NCBI GenBank assembly: GCA_903921455.1
Contig: CAIXPZ010000064.1
Span: 1-38,976, forward strand
Length of the DNA: 38,976 nt
Direction of reading: 5' to 3'
Source: an uncultured Verrucomicrobia subdivision 3 bacterium
GTDB taxonomy: Bacteria; Verrucomicrobiota; Verrucomicrobiae; Limisphaerales; UBA11358
Shown here one piece after another: positions 9,801 to 17,366 of the stretch; the first letter of the stretch is position 1; each line of letters begins with the position of its first letter. The notes under the pieces are model-generated. The model was not told the origin of the DNA, searched no databases, and saw only the letters and a program-made list of their open reading frames with translations. Position numbers and translations under genes: made by a program.

Positions 9801-11103
9801 TCAGCGCGCAGAGTTGGTTGCGCAAAAACGACCACGCGCGGCCCTTTTTGGCGAGGCGATCGTTGTCGTGCGTCTCGCTGTAATGGACGTAGCTGCCCAC
9901 GCGCTCGTTTTGGCGGTTGGCGTAATCGAGATACCAGGCGATGTCCTTGCCGGCATAATTTTGAAACAACTCCGAGTAAGCCCATTGCATTCCGCCCTCG
10001 GTCAGCAACAGCTCCGTGGCATCCCACGACCCGCCGAGGCCTTCGAGCAAGAATATCGTTTCTGGAAATTCCTCCTGCACACGGGCCACAATGTATTGCC
10101 ACGCGGGCGCGGGAATCTTGTAGCCGGCATCACAGCGGAAGCCATCCACCCCGCGCCGGCACCAGCTGAGCAGCGAATCGGCGATGAGATCCCAGAGCTT
10201 CACGTCGTGCTGTTCAAGCTCGACCAAATCTTCCCAGACCGTGCCCCACGCGCCGGGACTGGCAAATTCACCGTCCGGTTTCTTCAGGAAGAATTCAGGA
10301 TGATTTTCTTGCAGGGTGGAACCCCAGCCCGTGTGGTTGATGACGATATCAATGAAGATGCGCGCGCCGAGTGCGTGGGCCGCGTAAGTCAGCTCGCAGA
10401 ATTGGTCAATTCCTGTGGTGCGTTTATCAAACTCTACCAGCGCCGGATCCACCGCCGTCAAATCCAGCGCCGCATACGGACTGCCGAAACGTCCGAACCG
10501 CGCATACGTCGTCGGCGTCGGGTGGATGGGCAGCAAGTGAATGATTTTGCAGCCGAGCGTTTGGACGATGTGCGGCAGTTGTTTTGTCAGGTCGCGAAAC
10601 GTGCCCGAGGGCGGCAACGTGGCATAACCTTGCGCCTCCAAAGTTTTCAATTGCACCGCCAGTTTTTCATCGGCGGTGCTGGCGAGCGACTTGGTTGGGC
10701 CGAACAACCGGGTGAAGGCGCAATAGATGGTGTTGGCCGTGCGCGTGAAATTGGGATGCACGGAAATCCCCACGTCCGAACCATCCGGCCAGTGCTGCCA
10801 GTTGTCTTCGTCTAGCAGATACGCCTTGGCCTTGAAGTAACCGACCTCCGCGAGCGGCAATTCGATTTGCCAGCCATCGGTGGTGGGCAGCATCGGCACA
10901 TCGCGCCAGGAAGAATTGGCGACGACAGCCTGGCCCGCGTGGGCGGAGATGATTTCTTGTCGGCGGGCGGCGGCGCGACCAAGGTTGGTGCGGAGGCGGG
11001 CGGACCATTTCTTGGTTGCGGCCAGATCATTTCCGGCGCGCAATTGGAAAAGAATATTATCGCCGACAAAACGCACGAGACGTTCGCCGGTCGCGGGTGA
11101 CAT
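6838..11103 (-). CDS. Bifunctional glycogen debranching enzyme (GH13 amylase-type + GH133 amylo-1,6-glucosidase)
   Basis: A 1421-aa enzyme predicted to debranch glycogen or similar storage glucans in the cytoplasm. The N-terminal part carries an amylase-type (GH13) barrel at about residues 160-530 with all three acidic residues visible: Asp325 in GFRCDAGYK, Glu354 in LLEGLG and Asp413 in ETHDND; region I reads DIVINHTG. The C-terminal domain (about 1030-1421) is an amylo-alpha-1,6-glucosidase (GH133) with YPWFLDWGRDS and NRDTSDAPLWF. A middle region of about 500 residues is unassigned. Transferase plus glucosidase in one chain resembles eukaryotic debranching enzyme more than the usual bacterial GlgX. 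I placed the start at 11103 (MSPATGERL). The frame stays open to 11247, but that would overlap the divergent neighbour's start codon and adds implausible sequence. Confidence 0.9.
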   Translation of the reverse strand: MSPATGERLVRFVGDNILFQLRAGNDLAATKKWSARLRTNLGRAAARRQEIISAHAGQAVVANSSWRDVPMLPTTDGWQIELPLAEVGYFKAKAYLLDEDNWQHWPDGSDVGISVHPNFTRTANTIYCAFTRLFGPTKSLASTADEKLAVQLKTLEAQGYATLPPSGTFRDLTKQLPHIVQTLGCKIIHLLPIHPTPTTYARFGRFGSPYAALDLTAVDPALVEFDKRTTGIDQFCELTYAAHALGARIFIDIVINHTGWGSTLQENHPEFFLKKPDGEFASPGAWGTVWEDLVELEQHDVKLWDLIADSLLSWCRRGVDGFRCDAGYKIPAPAWQYIVARVQEEFPETIFLLEGLGGSWDATELLLTEGGMQWAYSELFQNYAGKDIAWYLDYANRQNERVGSYVHYSETHDNDRLAKKGRAWSFLRNQLCALTSPVGGFAFTGGVEWLATEKISVHGNTGLNWGNPNNLVAELAQLNQLISNHPCFFDSANLTRVSLPDSHVYALLRKSAEGKDSVLVLVNTDVEKENVVTLPKSTFHNPSSAIDLLGQALPDISMMESDAVFTLAAGAAYCLAPTATPAGLSGDDYRHARARAAWALESLNKIIPTETVNGLDWQWLAAQVEHSPKNFLAAASECAAREGKAALTDLLAETEAGQVFPRVVEWTLLDANRITLVPPEHWLLVEDSTPFRATLAMSQKENGRQNKNAAVVHVQSTAVGSRHIASFAPGAAAEAELVLERYAATSPKVSATVRFLPAQPSIGGVPPQASDLVLLTNGIGGMARLGVDLGRVHSKYDCVLGANLNPTVPVDRHVFVKRLRIWVNADGFLSPLDFKSLMSFQPGSTAVWNFVANAGNGRTVEIELRAEMLDGKNTTVFHFSRPTEKRACGKQLPVEADVRLTVRVDIEDRNFHGETKRNGGADFHFASNLRLLDKEAGFAFTPASDRQLRVLADTGKYHAQPEWCENIPHPVEQTRGQTGSGDAYSPGWFEFPLVKGANVALVLTADTENPKTVKNPKAEKPPSSFQTQLEHAAKQFVVRRDSGKTVIAGYPWFLDWGRDSLICARGLLAAGMADEVKQLLLTFAKFERDGTLPNTIHGNDVSNRDTSDAPLWFAVVCDDLAEKQFFNTKVDGNRTIRAVLTSIAENYSRGTPNGIHMDADSALIWSPSHFTWMDTNYPAGTPREGYPVEIQVLWIRLLRLLETISAKAEQKKWRDLADHATASFEKLFWLENKGWFADVLIAGPRIIARDATPSDALRSNCLFAVSLGLVSGERAKRCVEAAQKYLIVPGALRSLAPLPVSVPLAIYRDGHLLNHPNEPYWPRYEGDEDTRRKPAYHNGTAWTWTFPTFCEALARAWNFSPAATAAAKSYLGSSDKILNTGCLGQLPEILDGDAPHTQRGCDAQAWGATEALRVWKLLDEE

Positions 11104-11245
11104 GCTAAATTGGGTTGGTTCCACCTGAAAAAGTTTTAACAGGAAGCAGGCGGCGGTGAAAGTAAAAGTGAAAATGGATTTTTCTTTGGGTTGCGTTGTC
11201 AGCGGGGGCCAATTAACTTGGCAGCGAATTTGCTGAATTTTTAGC
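11104..11245. promoter_or_regulatory. Divergent promoter region
   Basis: 142 bp separate the start codons of the debranching enzyme (minus) and the TPR/MshEN gene (plus). Promoters for both must lie here or just inside the coding ends. The stretch is AT-richer than its flanks. I see an AGGTGG on the minus strand about 15 bases before the debranching-enzyme start, which may be a distant ribosome binding site. I see no -35/-10 pair I would defend. Confidence 0.4.
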
Positions 11246-12097
11246 ATGGCGACGCCAACATTAAATCCGGGGGAGGAAGCTCAATTGATGCAGACGATTG
11301 AGATGTTCGAGGTGATTGTGCAGTCGCAATCGGGCGACACGCAATCGCTGGAGATTCTCAAGGAGGCCTATTCCAAGCTCGGGCGCGAGGATGACGTGAT
11401 TAACACCTCCAAGCGGATTGCGCAGGCGTATCTCACCCAGGGGCAGTTGTCGTCGGCAATCCTGGAATATGAGACGGTGTTGCAGCGGCGGCCGGATGAC
11501 GCGGATGTGCGCGCGGCGCTGAAGTCGATCGAGGACAAGGCGAGCAGCGCGGTGGTGCAGCCGGCGAATGATCCGGTTTCGATGGCGTCGGTCTCGGAGA
11601 ACAATACGTCCGCCCGCCGCAAGGTGCGGACGACGGCGACTGAGGAGGTGGATGATGGGCGCAAGACGATGTATAAGATTTTTGTCGATAGCCGGATCAT
11701 CACGGCGGGGGATTTTGATTTGTGCTGGCGGAATGTGGATTTGACGCTAACACCTTCCGATCCGGTGGAGCCATTCATCCAAATGCTGCATGAGAAGGGG
11801 ATTCTGCTGGTTGATAAATCGCTAAAACTGCTTTCGGACAAGTCGCGGGTGGCGTATCTGCCGCTGGATCGTTACGACGTGGAAATGGATTTGACGCGCG
11901 GGTTTCCGGCGGACGTTTGCCGGCGCTGGTGTGTGCTCCCATTTGACCGCATGAGCAAGGCGATTTTGGTGGCCACGGCGAATCCATTCAACCAACAGGC
12001 GGCCAAGGAACTGGCCGAAGCGACCACGCACCGTTTGCTGTGGTATATCGCGTCGCCCACGGACATTATTGCCAACCTCCGCAAAGCCTTTCGCTGA
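11246..12097 (+). CDS. TPR protein with a C-terminal MshEN/GspE-N-type domain
   Basis: This 283-aa cytoplasmic protein combines an N-terminal tetratricopeptide region (about 13-100, including SKRIAQAYLTQGQLSSAILEY) with a C-terminal domain (about 150-283) like the N-terminal domain of PilB/GspE ATPases. The pattern there is YLPLDRYDVEMDL, PADVCRRWCVLPFDR, ILVATANPFNQ and a final alpha-helix. It has no ATPase domain. It sits 2 bp upstream of pilB, so the two are almost certainly co-translated. I infer an adaptor or regulatory partner of the type IV pilus or type II secretion motor. Some MshEN domains bind cyclic di-GMP, but the first RLG-containing half of that motif is not obvious here, so binding is uncertain. 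Confidence 0.8.
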   Translation: MATPTLNPGEEAQLMQTIEMFEVIVQSQSGDTQSLEILKEAYSKLGREDDVINTSKRIAQAYLTQGQLSSAILEYETVLQRRPDDADVRAALKSIEDKASSAVVQPANDPVSMASVSENNTSARRKVRTTATEEVDDGRKTMYKIFVDSRIITAGDFDLCWRNVDLTLTPSDPVEPFIQMLHEKGILLVDKSLKLLSDKSRVAYLPLDRYDVEMDLTRGFPADVCRRWCVLPFDRMSKAILVATANPFNQQAAKELAEATTHRLLWYIASPTDIIANLRKAFR

Positions 12098-12099
12098 CC

Positions 12100-13845
12100 A
12101 TGGCCAAAATCAAGTCATTCGCCGAACGAATCGCTGATGCCCTCGTTGAGGACGGACTGTTGAGCGCGAACCAGATTGAGGAGTTGCTGGAGCGGCAGAA
12201 GAAGGAAGGGGCGCGGCTGGTAAAACTGCTCATTGATAAAGACAAACAATATGTCAGCCCGGATGACTTGGCGGTGAGCATGGGGCGGGTGTTGAATGTC
12301 TCGCCCATCAATCTCACGCGCCTCAATATCTCCCCGGATGTCGTGGATTTGCTCCCCCGCGAGACGGCGCACAACCACAAGGTTGTTCCCGTCAGCCGGC
12401 TGGAAAATCGTTTGTTTCTCGCGATGGCGGATCCGTTGAACGTGATGGCGCTGGATGACGTCAAGCGCATCACCAAACTGGAAATCGTCCCGCTCATCGC
12501 CTCGGAAAAAGCGATCACGGACAAGCTGAATTCCATTGACGCAGCCAAGACGGGTTCCATGGAGGACCTCATTCAGGACGCGCAAAAACGGAGCGATGCC
12601 GAAGGCGACGCCGATACCATCGAGTCCATCAAGGAAGCCCGCGATGAAGTCAACCTGGACCAGTTGGCCGCCTCCAGCGAGGAGGCCCCGGTCATCAAGC
12701 TGGCCAATCTGATCGTCCTCCAAGCCATCAAGGATCGGGCGAGCGATATCCACTTGGAGCCGTTTGAGAAAGTGATGCGTCTGCGTTACCGCATTGACGG
12801 CGTGCTCATTGACGCCACGCCGCCGCCCAAGCAGATGCAACTCGCCCTCGCCTCGCGTTTTAAGATCATGTCGAACCTCGACATTGCCGAGCGCCGTTTG
12901 CCGCAGGACGGCCGTATGCGGGTGAAGGTCAGCGGCAAGGATTTTGATTTGCGCGTCTCGGTCTTGCCGACGGTGCATGGCGAAAAAATCGTGCTGCGCG
13001 TCCTCGACAAATCCAATTTGTCCGCCAGCCTCGACAAGCTGGGCCTCGACGAGAGCACGTTCAAGCAGTTCAAGAGCGCAATTGACGCGCCGCACGGGTT
13101 GATTCTGGTCACTGGTCCGACGGGTTCCGGCAAGACCACTACGCTTTATTCTGCGCTCAATGAGTTAAACAATCCGACGTGGAACATCATTACCGTTGAG
13201 GATCCGGTGGAATTTCAAATTCCCGGCATCAACCAGGTGCCGACGAAAAAGGAAATCGGTCTTTCCTTCGCCAATGCCTTGCGTTCCATCCTCCGTCAGG
13301 ACCCGGACATTATTATGATCGGGGAAATCCGCGACACCGAGACGGCGGAGATCGCCATCGAGGCCGCGCTCACCGGCCACCAGGTGCTTTCCACGATGCA
13401 CTGTAACGACGCCCCCGGCGCCATCGCGCGTCTCGACGACATGGGCATCGCGCCGTTTTTGATTTCATCTTCCGTCATCCTTTCCTGCGCGCAACGACTG
13501 ATGCGCCGCATCTGCTCGCATTGCAAGGAGCCGGTGACGTATCCGGCAAAAATGTATGAAGATCTGGGCATTGACCCGGCTATGTTTGAAGGTGTTCAGC
13601 TTTTCCGTGGGCGCGGCTGTGACCGTTGCAAAAATTCCGGCTATGTCGGACGTATGGCGATCATTGAGGCCATGACCATCACTGACCAGATTCGCAAACT
13701 GATCATCTCACGCGCCAGCACGCGGGAAATGGCCAAGCTTGCCGTCAATCAGGGGATGCGCACGTTGCGCATGGTGGCGCTGGATCGCGCGCGCGATGGA
13801 ATTTCTACGCTCGAGCAAGTCATGCTCGGCACTTCCGCCTATTAA
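12100..13845 (+). CDS. pilB: PilB/GspE-type assembly ATPase
   Basis: A 581-aa hexameric AAA-like ATPase that powers extension of type IV pili or type II secretion pseudopili at the inner membrane. An MshEN-type N-domain (1-145) precedes the motor. Walker A is GPTGSGKT (339-346), Walker B lies in DPDIIMIGEIRD (401-412) and the His box in GHQVLSTMH (426-434). The two CxxC pairs of the zinc-binding module of PilB/GspE are at 472-475 and 507-510, a feature that separates it from the retraction ATPase PilT. The start at 12100 begins the conserved N-domain and follows the previous stop by 2 bp; an earlier in-frame ATG at 12040 lies inside that gene. pilC, pilT and pilins are not adjacent, so pilus versus secretion use cannot be decided. 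Confidence 0.93.
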   Translation: MAKIKSFAERIADALVEDGLLSANQIEELLERQKKEGARLVKLLIDKDKQYVSPDDLAVSMGRVLNVSPINLTRLNISPDVVDLLPRETAHNHKVVPVSRLENRLFLAMADPLNVMALDDVKRITKLEIVPLIASEKAITDKLNSIDAAKTGSMEDLIQDAQKRSDAEGDADTIESIKEARDEVNLDQLAASSEEAPVIKLANLIVLQAIKDRASDIHLEPFEKVMRLRYRIDGVLIDATPPPKQMQLALASRFKIMSNLDIAERRLPQDGRMRVKVSGKDFDLRVSVLPTVHGEKIVLRVLDKSNLSASLDKLGLDESTFKQFKSAIDAPHGLILVTGPTGSGKTTTLYSALNELNNPTWNIITVEDPVEFQIPGINQVPTKKEIGLSFANALRSILRQDPDIIMIGEIRDTETAEIAIEAALTGHQVLSTMHCNDAPGAIARLDDMGIAPFLISSSVILSCAQRLMRRICSHCKEPVTYPAKMYEDLGIDPAMFEGVQLFRGRGCDRCKNSGYVGRMAIIEAMTITDQIRKLIISRASTREMAKLAVNQGMRTLRMVALDRARDGISTLEQVMLGTSAY

Positions 13846-14837
13846 TAATTCAGGCCGGAATTATGCGGCGGCGGACCATTCAGCATCCACGGCGGTAAGT
13901 GTGCTTGCGAGCTGGATTTGGTGGCGACCGGACTGGGCGGGGGAGTGCTGATGCCGGGCAATGGCCGGATGCCGGCTGGCCGGGAGAAAATATTTTCCAG
14001 CGGCGGAACGCCGCGGCCCGCTGGATTCACCAGCGGCAGCGGCTGGAGAAAAGGATCGCGAACCGGCGCCGGCGCGACCGTCAAGCGAGTTGTCACCGGG
14101 GTTTTATCCGGCGGCGATCTGGGCTCCATCAGCGCCCGAAACTGTTCCATGTTGGCCTGCTGTTCCAGGGTCACTTTCGGCTGCGTGGGCTGGGTGAAAA
14201 CGCTGTTCCAGGACGAGTTTGGCTTGCTATCCGGCCCGAGCGCGGAACCTGATGGAACTAGCAGCTGGTTGAAGTATCTCGTCCCCGGCTCCATTTTTTG
14301 CTGATCTTGCCGAAACGGATTTTTCTCGTCGTTTCGGTTGTTCATAACGAACGGATTGGCGTCCGCCGTTTCGCGCCAGAAGGCTGCGCCGCCCGCGTGA
14401 CCGTTGGTGGCTGCCGAGGCTGAAGCCCGGCCTTCCCGCAATAAAAACTGCTCTTCCAATGATAATTTTTTTTCACCGGTCCGGTCGGGCACGCCCATGA
14501 TTTGTTCCGGCGTTTGGATGCCGAGGATTTGCTCCGGCGTCAGCAAGGTCCAATTTTTGCGCTTGTTCAGCGCATCCCTCACCGAAGCATTATTGTTGTT
14601 ATTCGCCGGCGGCGGGCTGGGCAGCGGATAATCCGGCGTATAATCGCGGAAAATTTGGTGCGGGGCTTTGTAGGCGCCCGCGCCCCAAAGATGAGTGGAA
14701 CCGGACAGGGAGGAATCAGCTTTCTCGGCCGGCACATCGGTCGGCTTGGAGAAAATAATCGTCTGCTCCGCCGGCGTGGAAACCGCCGTTGCCACGCCCG
14801 CAACCAATATTAACCATCTGGTTCGGAAATAATTCAT
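13842..14837 (-). CDS. Unknown exported Pro/Asn-rich protein
   Basis: A 331-aa protein that I do not recognise. The ATG at 14837 starts a plausible signal peptide (NYFRTRWLILVAGVATAVST). The mature part is low in hydrophobic clusters and rich in Pro, Asn, Ser and Gln, with a NNNNN run near residue 82 and a Pro-rich C-terminus. Two short related motifs, LTPEQILG and QTPEQIMG, occur back to back near residues 98-111. DxNPFV and KNPFRQ also resemble each other. It is likely secreted or periplasmic and largely unstructured. Its stop overlaps the pilB stop tail to tail by 4 bp. The opposite orientation argues against one operon, but a surface or envelope role is possible. Confidence 0.65.
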   Translation of the reverse strand: MNYFRTRWLILVAGVATAVSTPAEQTIIFSKPTDVPAEKADSSLSGSTHLWGAGAYKAPHQIFRDYTPDYPLPSPPPANNNNNASVRDALNKRKNWTLLTPEQILGIQTPEQIMGVPDRTGEKKLSLEEQFLLREGRASASAATNGHAGGAAFWRETADANPFVMNNRNDEKNPFRQDQQKMEPGTRYFNQLLVPSGSALGPDSKPNSSWNSVFTQPTQPKVTLEQQANMEQFRALMEPRSPPDKTPVTTRLTVAPAPVRDPFLQPLPLVNPAGRGVPPLENIFSRPAGIRPLPGISTPPPSPVATKSSSQAHLPPWMLNGPPPHNSGLNY

Positions 14838-14933
14838 CTGGTCAATACACGCTAGAACAATGGACACCTGTCGTCAAAAAAGAATTCAAAATGAAAATGT
14901 GCCTCTTCCAGCTTCTTGCTCCTGCGCCGGGCT

Positions 14934-15179
14934 TCATTGTCGCTCGTATTCGCCCTTGCCCAGTCGTTTATAGACCTGAAAGCCGGACTTCTTCGCGTCC
15001 GAAATGGACAGCGGCTTGAGTTTGTGCGGCGTGCTGAAGCCGGAAATGATCTTGCGCACCGGCTTCTTGCAGGCCGGGCATTTGGTCAATGGCGCGGCGG
15101 ACAGCGGGCGGTTCAGCGTGAACGTCCCGCCGCATACCTTGCACTCGCCTTCGCAGAGTTCGTATTCGTATAATGGCAT
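14934..15179 (-). CDS. FmdB-type zinc-ribbon protein
   Basis: An 81-aa putative regulatory protein of the FmdB/CxxC zinc-ribbon family, named after a Methylophilus protein linked to amide and formamidase regulation; the role in other bacteria is unclear. It begins with the hallmark MPLYEYE. It then has Cys13-x2-Cys16 and Cys34-x2-Cys37, with the typical RKIISGF just after. An additional Cys9 precedes the first pair. The C-terminal 30 residues are basic. The gene starts 4 bp after the slipin stop, making it the third member of the nfeD-slipin-fmdB run. Confidence 0.82.
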   Translation of the reverse strand: MPLYEYELCEGECKVCGGTFTLNRPLSAAPLTKCPACKKPVRKIISGFSTPHKLKPLSISDAKKSGFQVYKRLGKGEYERQ

Positions 15180-15183
15180 GCGG

Positions 15184-15960
15184 CTATTTTTTCAAAAACG
15201 CGCTGAACAAGTCAATCGGCAGCGGTAGGAACGTCGTCGTGTTATGTTCGCTCGCCATTTCGCGCATGGTTTGGAGATACCGCAGTTGCAGTGCGATCGG
15301 CTCCTTTGCGATTAATGCCGCGGCTTGCACCATCTTCTCGGCAGCCTGAAATTCACCTTCGGCATTCACGACCTTTGCGCGGCGTTCGCGTTCCGCCTCG
15401 GCTTGCTTGGCCATCGCGCGTTTCATGCTGTCCGGCAAAGCCACGTCCTTCACTTCTACCGCCGTGACCTTGATGCCCCACGGCTCGGTCTGCTTGTCGA
15501 TAATCTCTTGCAATTTCTGATTGATTACGTCGCGCTGCGCTAGCAAATCGTCCAGCGGCGACTGGCCGAGCACGCTGCGCAACGTCGTCTGCGCGATGAG
15601 CGAGGTCGCTTTCCAGAAATTTTCCACCTTCACCACCGCCGCGTTCGGGTCCACCACCCGGAAATAAATGACTGCGTCCACCGTGGCGGGCACGTTGTCC
15701 TTGGTCATGATTTCCTGCTTGGGCACGTCGATTGTCACGACGCGCAAATCCATCCGCACCATTTTGTCCACGACGGGAATCAGGAAGATCATGCCCGGCC
15801 CCTTCGCTCCCTGCAATTTGCCCAGCCGGAAAATCACGCCGCGCTCGTATTCGCGCAGAATGCGGACGGCTTGCGGCAGGACAAAGATAACCAGGATGAC
15901 CGTGACGGCGATGACCGAATATAAGCCGCCTCTGATAATCAGACCGATGAGTTGTTCCAT
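15184..15960 (-). CDS. Slipin (stomatin/prohibitin-family SPFH membrane protein)
   Basis: A 258-aa SPFH-domain protein anchored by one N-terminal membrane segment (about residues 10-32). The stomatin signature is clear: [54 protein letters not shown], then the [24 protein letters not shown] helix. Slipins form large ring assemblies and are thought to organise membrane domains. The bacterial and archaeal group is typically paired with an NfeD-type protease that cleaves the slipin C-terminus, and that gene sits 12 bp upstream here. The hydrophobic C-terminus ([15 protein letters not shown]) fits the known type of cleavage site, by analogy with the Pyrococcus PH1511/PH1510 pair. Confidence 0.93.
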   Translation of the reverse strand: MEQLIGLIIRGGLYSVIAVTVILVIFVLPQAVRILREYERGVIFRLGKLQGAKGPGMIFLIPVVDKMVRMDLRVVTIDVPKQEIMTKDNVPATVDAVIYFRVVDPNAAVVKVENFWKATSLIAQTTLRSVLGQSPLDDLLAQRDVINQKLQEIIDKQTEPWGIKVTAVEVKDVALPDSMKRAMAKQAEAERERRAKVVNAEGEFQAAEKMVQAAALIAKEPIALQLRYLQTMREMASEHNTTTFLPLPIDLFSAFLKK

Positions 15961-15972
15961 AATATTTTCGTT

Positions 15973-17247
15973 TTAGTTTTTTGGTTTCACTTTCAAAGTC
16001 AGTCCCTCGATGCCGGTGATTTCCACCGGCTGGCCGGCCTCCACCGGGACTACGCTGGTGGCGTTCCACGTTTCGCCTTCAATGAACACTTTGCCGACCG
16101 CTAAATCAATCCGCGTTTGCGCGGTTACCATCTTGCCGATCATCGTGCCGGTGCCGGTCTGTGCGGGCGCGAACTGCGCGCCAATGCCTTTGCCCGCGAT
16201 GAAAATGAAAAACGCCGCCGTGACCACCGTCGCCGGCATAATCCACGCGAGCGATAGCCGGTAGCCGGGGCCGCCGTGGTTGAATAACATCAGCGCACCG
16301 AGAAAAAACGCGATGATGCCGCCGGTCGTCAGCACGCCGTGCGTCGAGGCGAACACATCCGCGATGAACAACAGCACCGCCAGTCCGATGAGTAGCAAGC
16401 CCGCGATGTTCACCGGCAGAATCGCCGACATGCAAAGCACCAGCACCAACGCAATCGCACCGACCACGCCCGGCAGTATCGCGCCGGGGCTGCTCAATTC
16501 GCCGATGAATCCATAAATCACCATCAGCATCAAAATAAACATCACTTCCGGCCGCAGAAAAATCTGCGCAAAGCGTTCCCACGTCTGCATGGGAATTTCC
16601 ACGACGGCGGCGTTTGCCGTGTGCAGTGTCTTTTGGCCGCAGGCATGGCCGTCAATCTGTTTCAGCAGATCCGGCATATCGTCAGCCAGCAAATCCACGA
16701 CATTTTTATCCAGCGCCTCCTCGGCGGTGATGGATTCACTGGCGCGCACCGAAGCGACGGCCCAGTCCACGTTGCGGTGACGCTTGTCGGCGATCGACTT
16801 GGCGAACGCGGCCGTATCGTTCTCAATTTTAGTCTTCATCGTATCGTCGGTTTTTTCGACCTGGCCGCTCGCGCCCAGCTCCACCGGATGCGCCGCCCCG
16901 ATGCGCGTGTGCGGGGCCATCGCGGCCACGTCCGCCGCCATCGTGATGAAGACGCCCGCGCTGCCGGCGCGTGCCGGGGCCGGTGCGACGTAAACGACCG
17001 TGGGAATTTTGGCGTCGTAAATCTTTTGGACGATTTGCTCGGTGGAATCCAGCAGCCCGCCCGGCGTGTCGAGTTGGATGATGAGGCACTCGTCGTTTTG
17101 TGCGGCGGCGGTTTCGAGCGCGCGGTCAAGGTAGCTGGCCGTGGCCGGGCCGATGGCGCCGTTGAGTTTGACCAGCCCGACTTGGCCGGCGTGCAGGGTT
17201 GCCCCGAGGAACAATCCCAAAACCGTGATGGCAAAATAGCGACGCAT
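15973..17247 (-). CDS. NfeD-type membrane-bound serine protease (long, NfeD1b-like)
   Basis: A 424-aa protein with a signal peptide (1-20), an N-terminal ClpP-fold protease domain (about 23-220), four to five membrane segments (about 235-350) and a C-terminal OB-fold NfeD domain (about 360-424). The protease domain shows LIIQLDTPGGLLDST and the presumed nucleophile Ser96 in RAGSAGVFITMAA. Lys138 or Lys140 (MKTK) is the likely general base, by analogy with the Ser/Lys dyad of Pyrococcus PH1510. Such proteases cleave the C-terminal segment of the partner slipin, encoded directly downstream. The operon order nfeD-slipin-fmdB supports this partnership. Confidence 0.92.
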   Translation of the reverse strand: MRRYFAITVLGLFLGATLHAGQVGLVKLNGAIGPATASYLDRALETAAAQNDECLIIQLDTPGGLLDSTEQIVQKIYDAKIPTVVYVAPAPARAGSAGVFITMAADVAAMAPHTRIGAAHPVELGASGQVEKTDDTMKTKIENDTAAFAKSIADKRHRNVDWAVASVRASESITAEEALDKNVVDLLADDMPDLLKQIDGHACGQKTLHTANAAVVEIPMQTWERFAQIFLRPEVMFILMLMVIYGFIGELSSPGAILPGVVGAIALVLVLCMSAILPVNIAGLLLIGLAVLLFIADVFASTHGVLTTGGIIAFFLGALMLFNHGGPGYRLSLAWIMPATVVTAAFFIFIAGKGIGAQFAPAQTGTGTMIGKMVTAQTRIDLAVGKVFIEGETWNATSVVPVEAGQPVEITGIEGLTLKVKPKN

Positions 17248-17366
17248 GGTTTTATCTTCATGGCCAACTTAACAGAAGTCCCGGCCATCGCAAAGAAACT
17301 TATCGCCGCTGGCTGGGCAATTTTGCCTTTTCTTTCGCGGCCTGAAGTTTAATTTGCCGGACGCAA

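Noticed and set aside
9664..10815. A 383-codon plus-strand frame inside the debranching enzyme gene
   Set aside because: It is antisense to a clearly conserved GH13 domain, and its Arg/Ala/Gly-rich translation is typical of a shadow frame in GC-rich coding DNA.
11104..11247. N-terminal extension of the debranching enzyme to 11247
   Set aside because: It would make its start codon overlap the divergent gene's start codon, and the added residues look like translated intergenic DNA.
12115..13095. A 326-codon minus-strand frame antisense to pilB
   Set aside because: The sense strand carries an intact PilB with all its motifs; the antisense product has no recognisable features.
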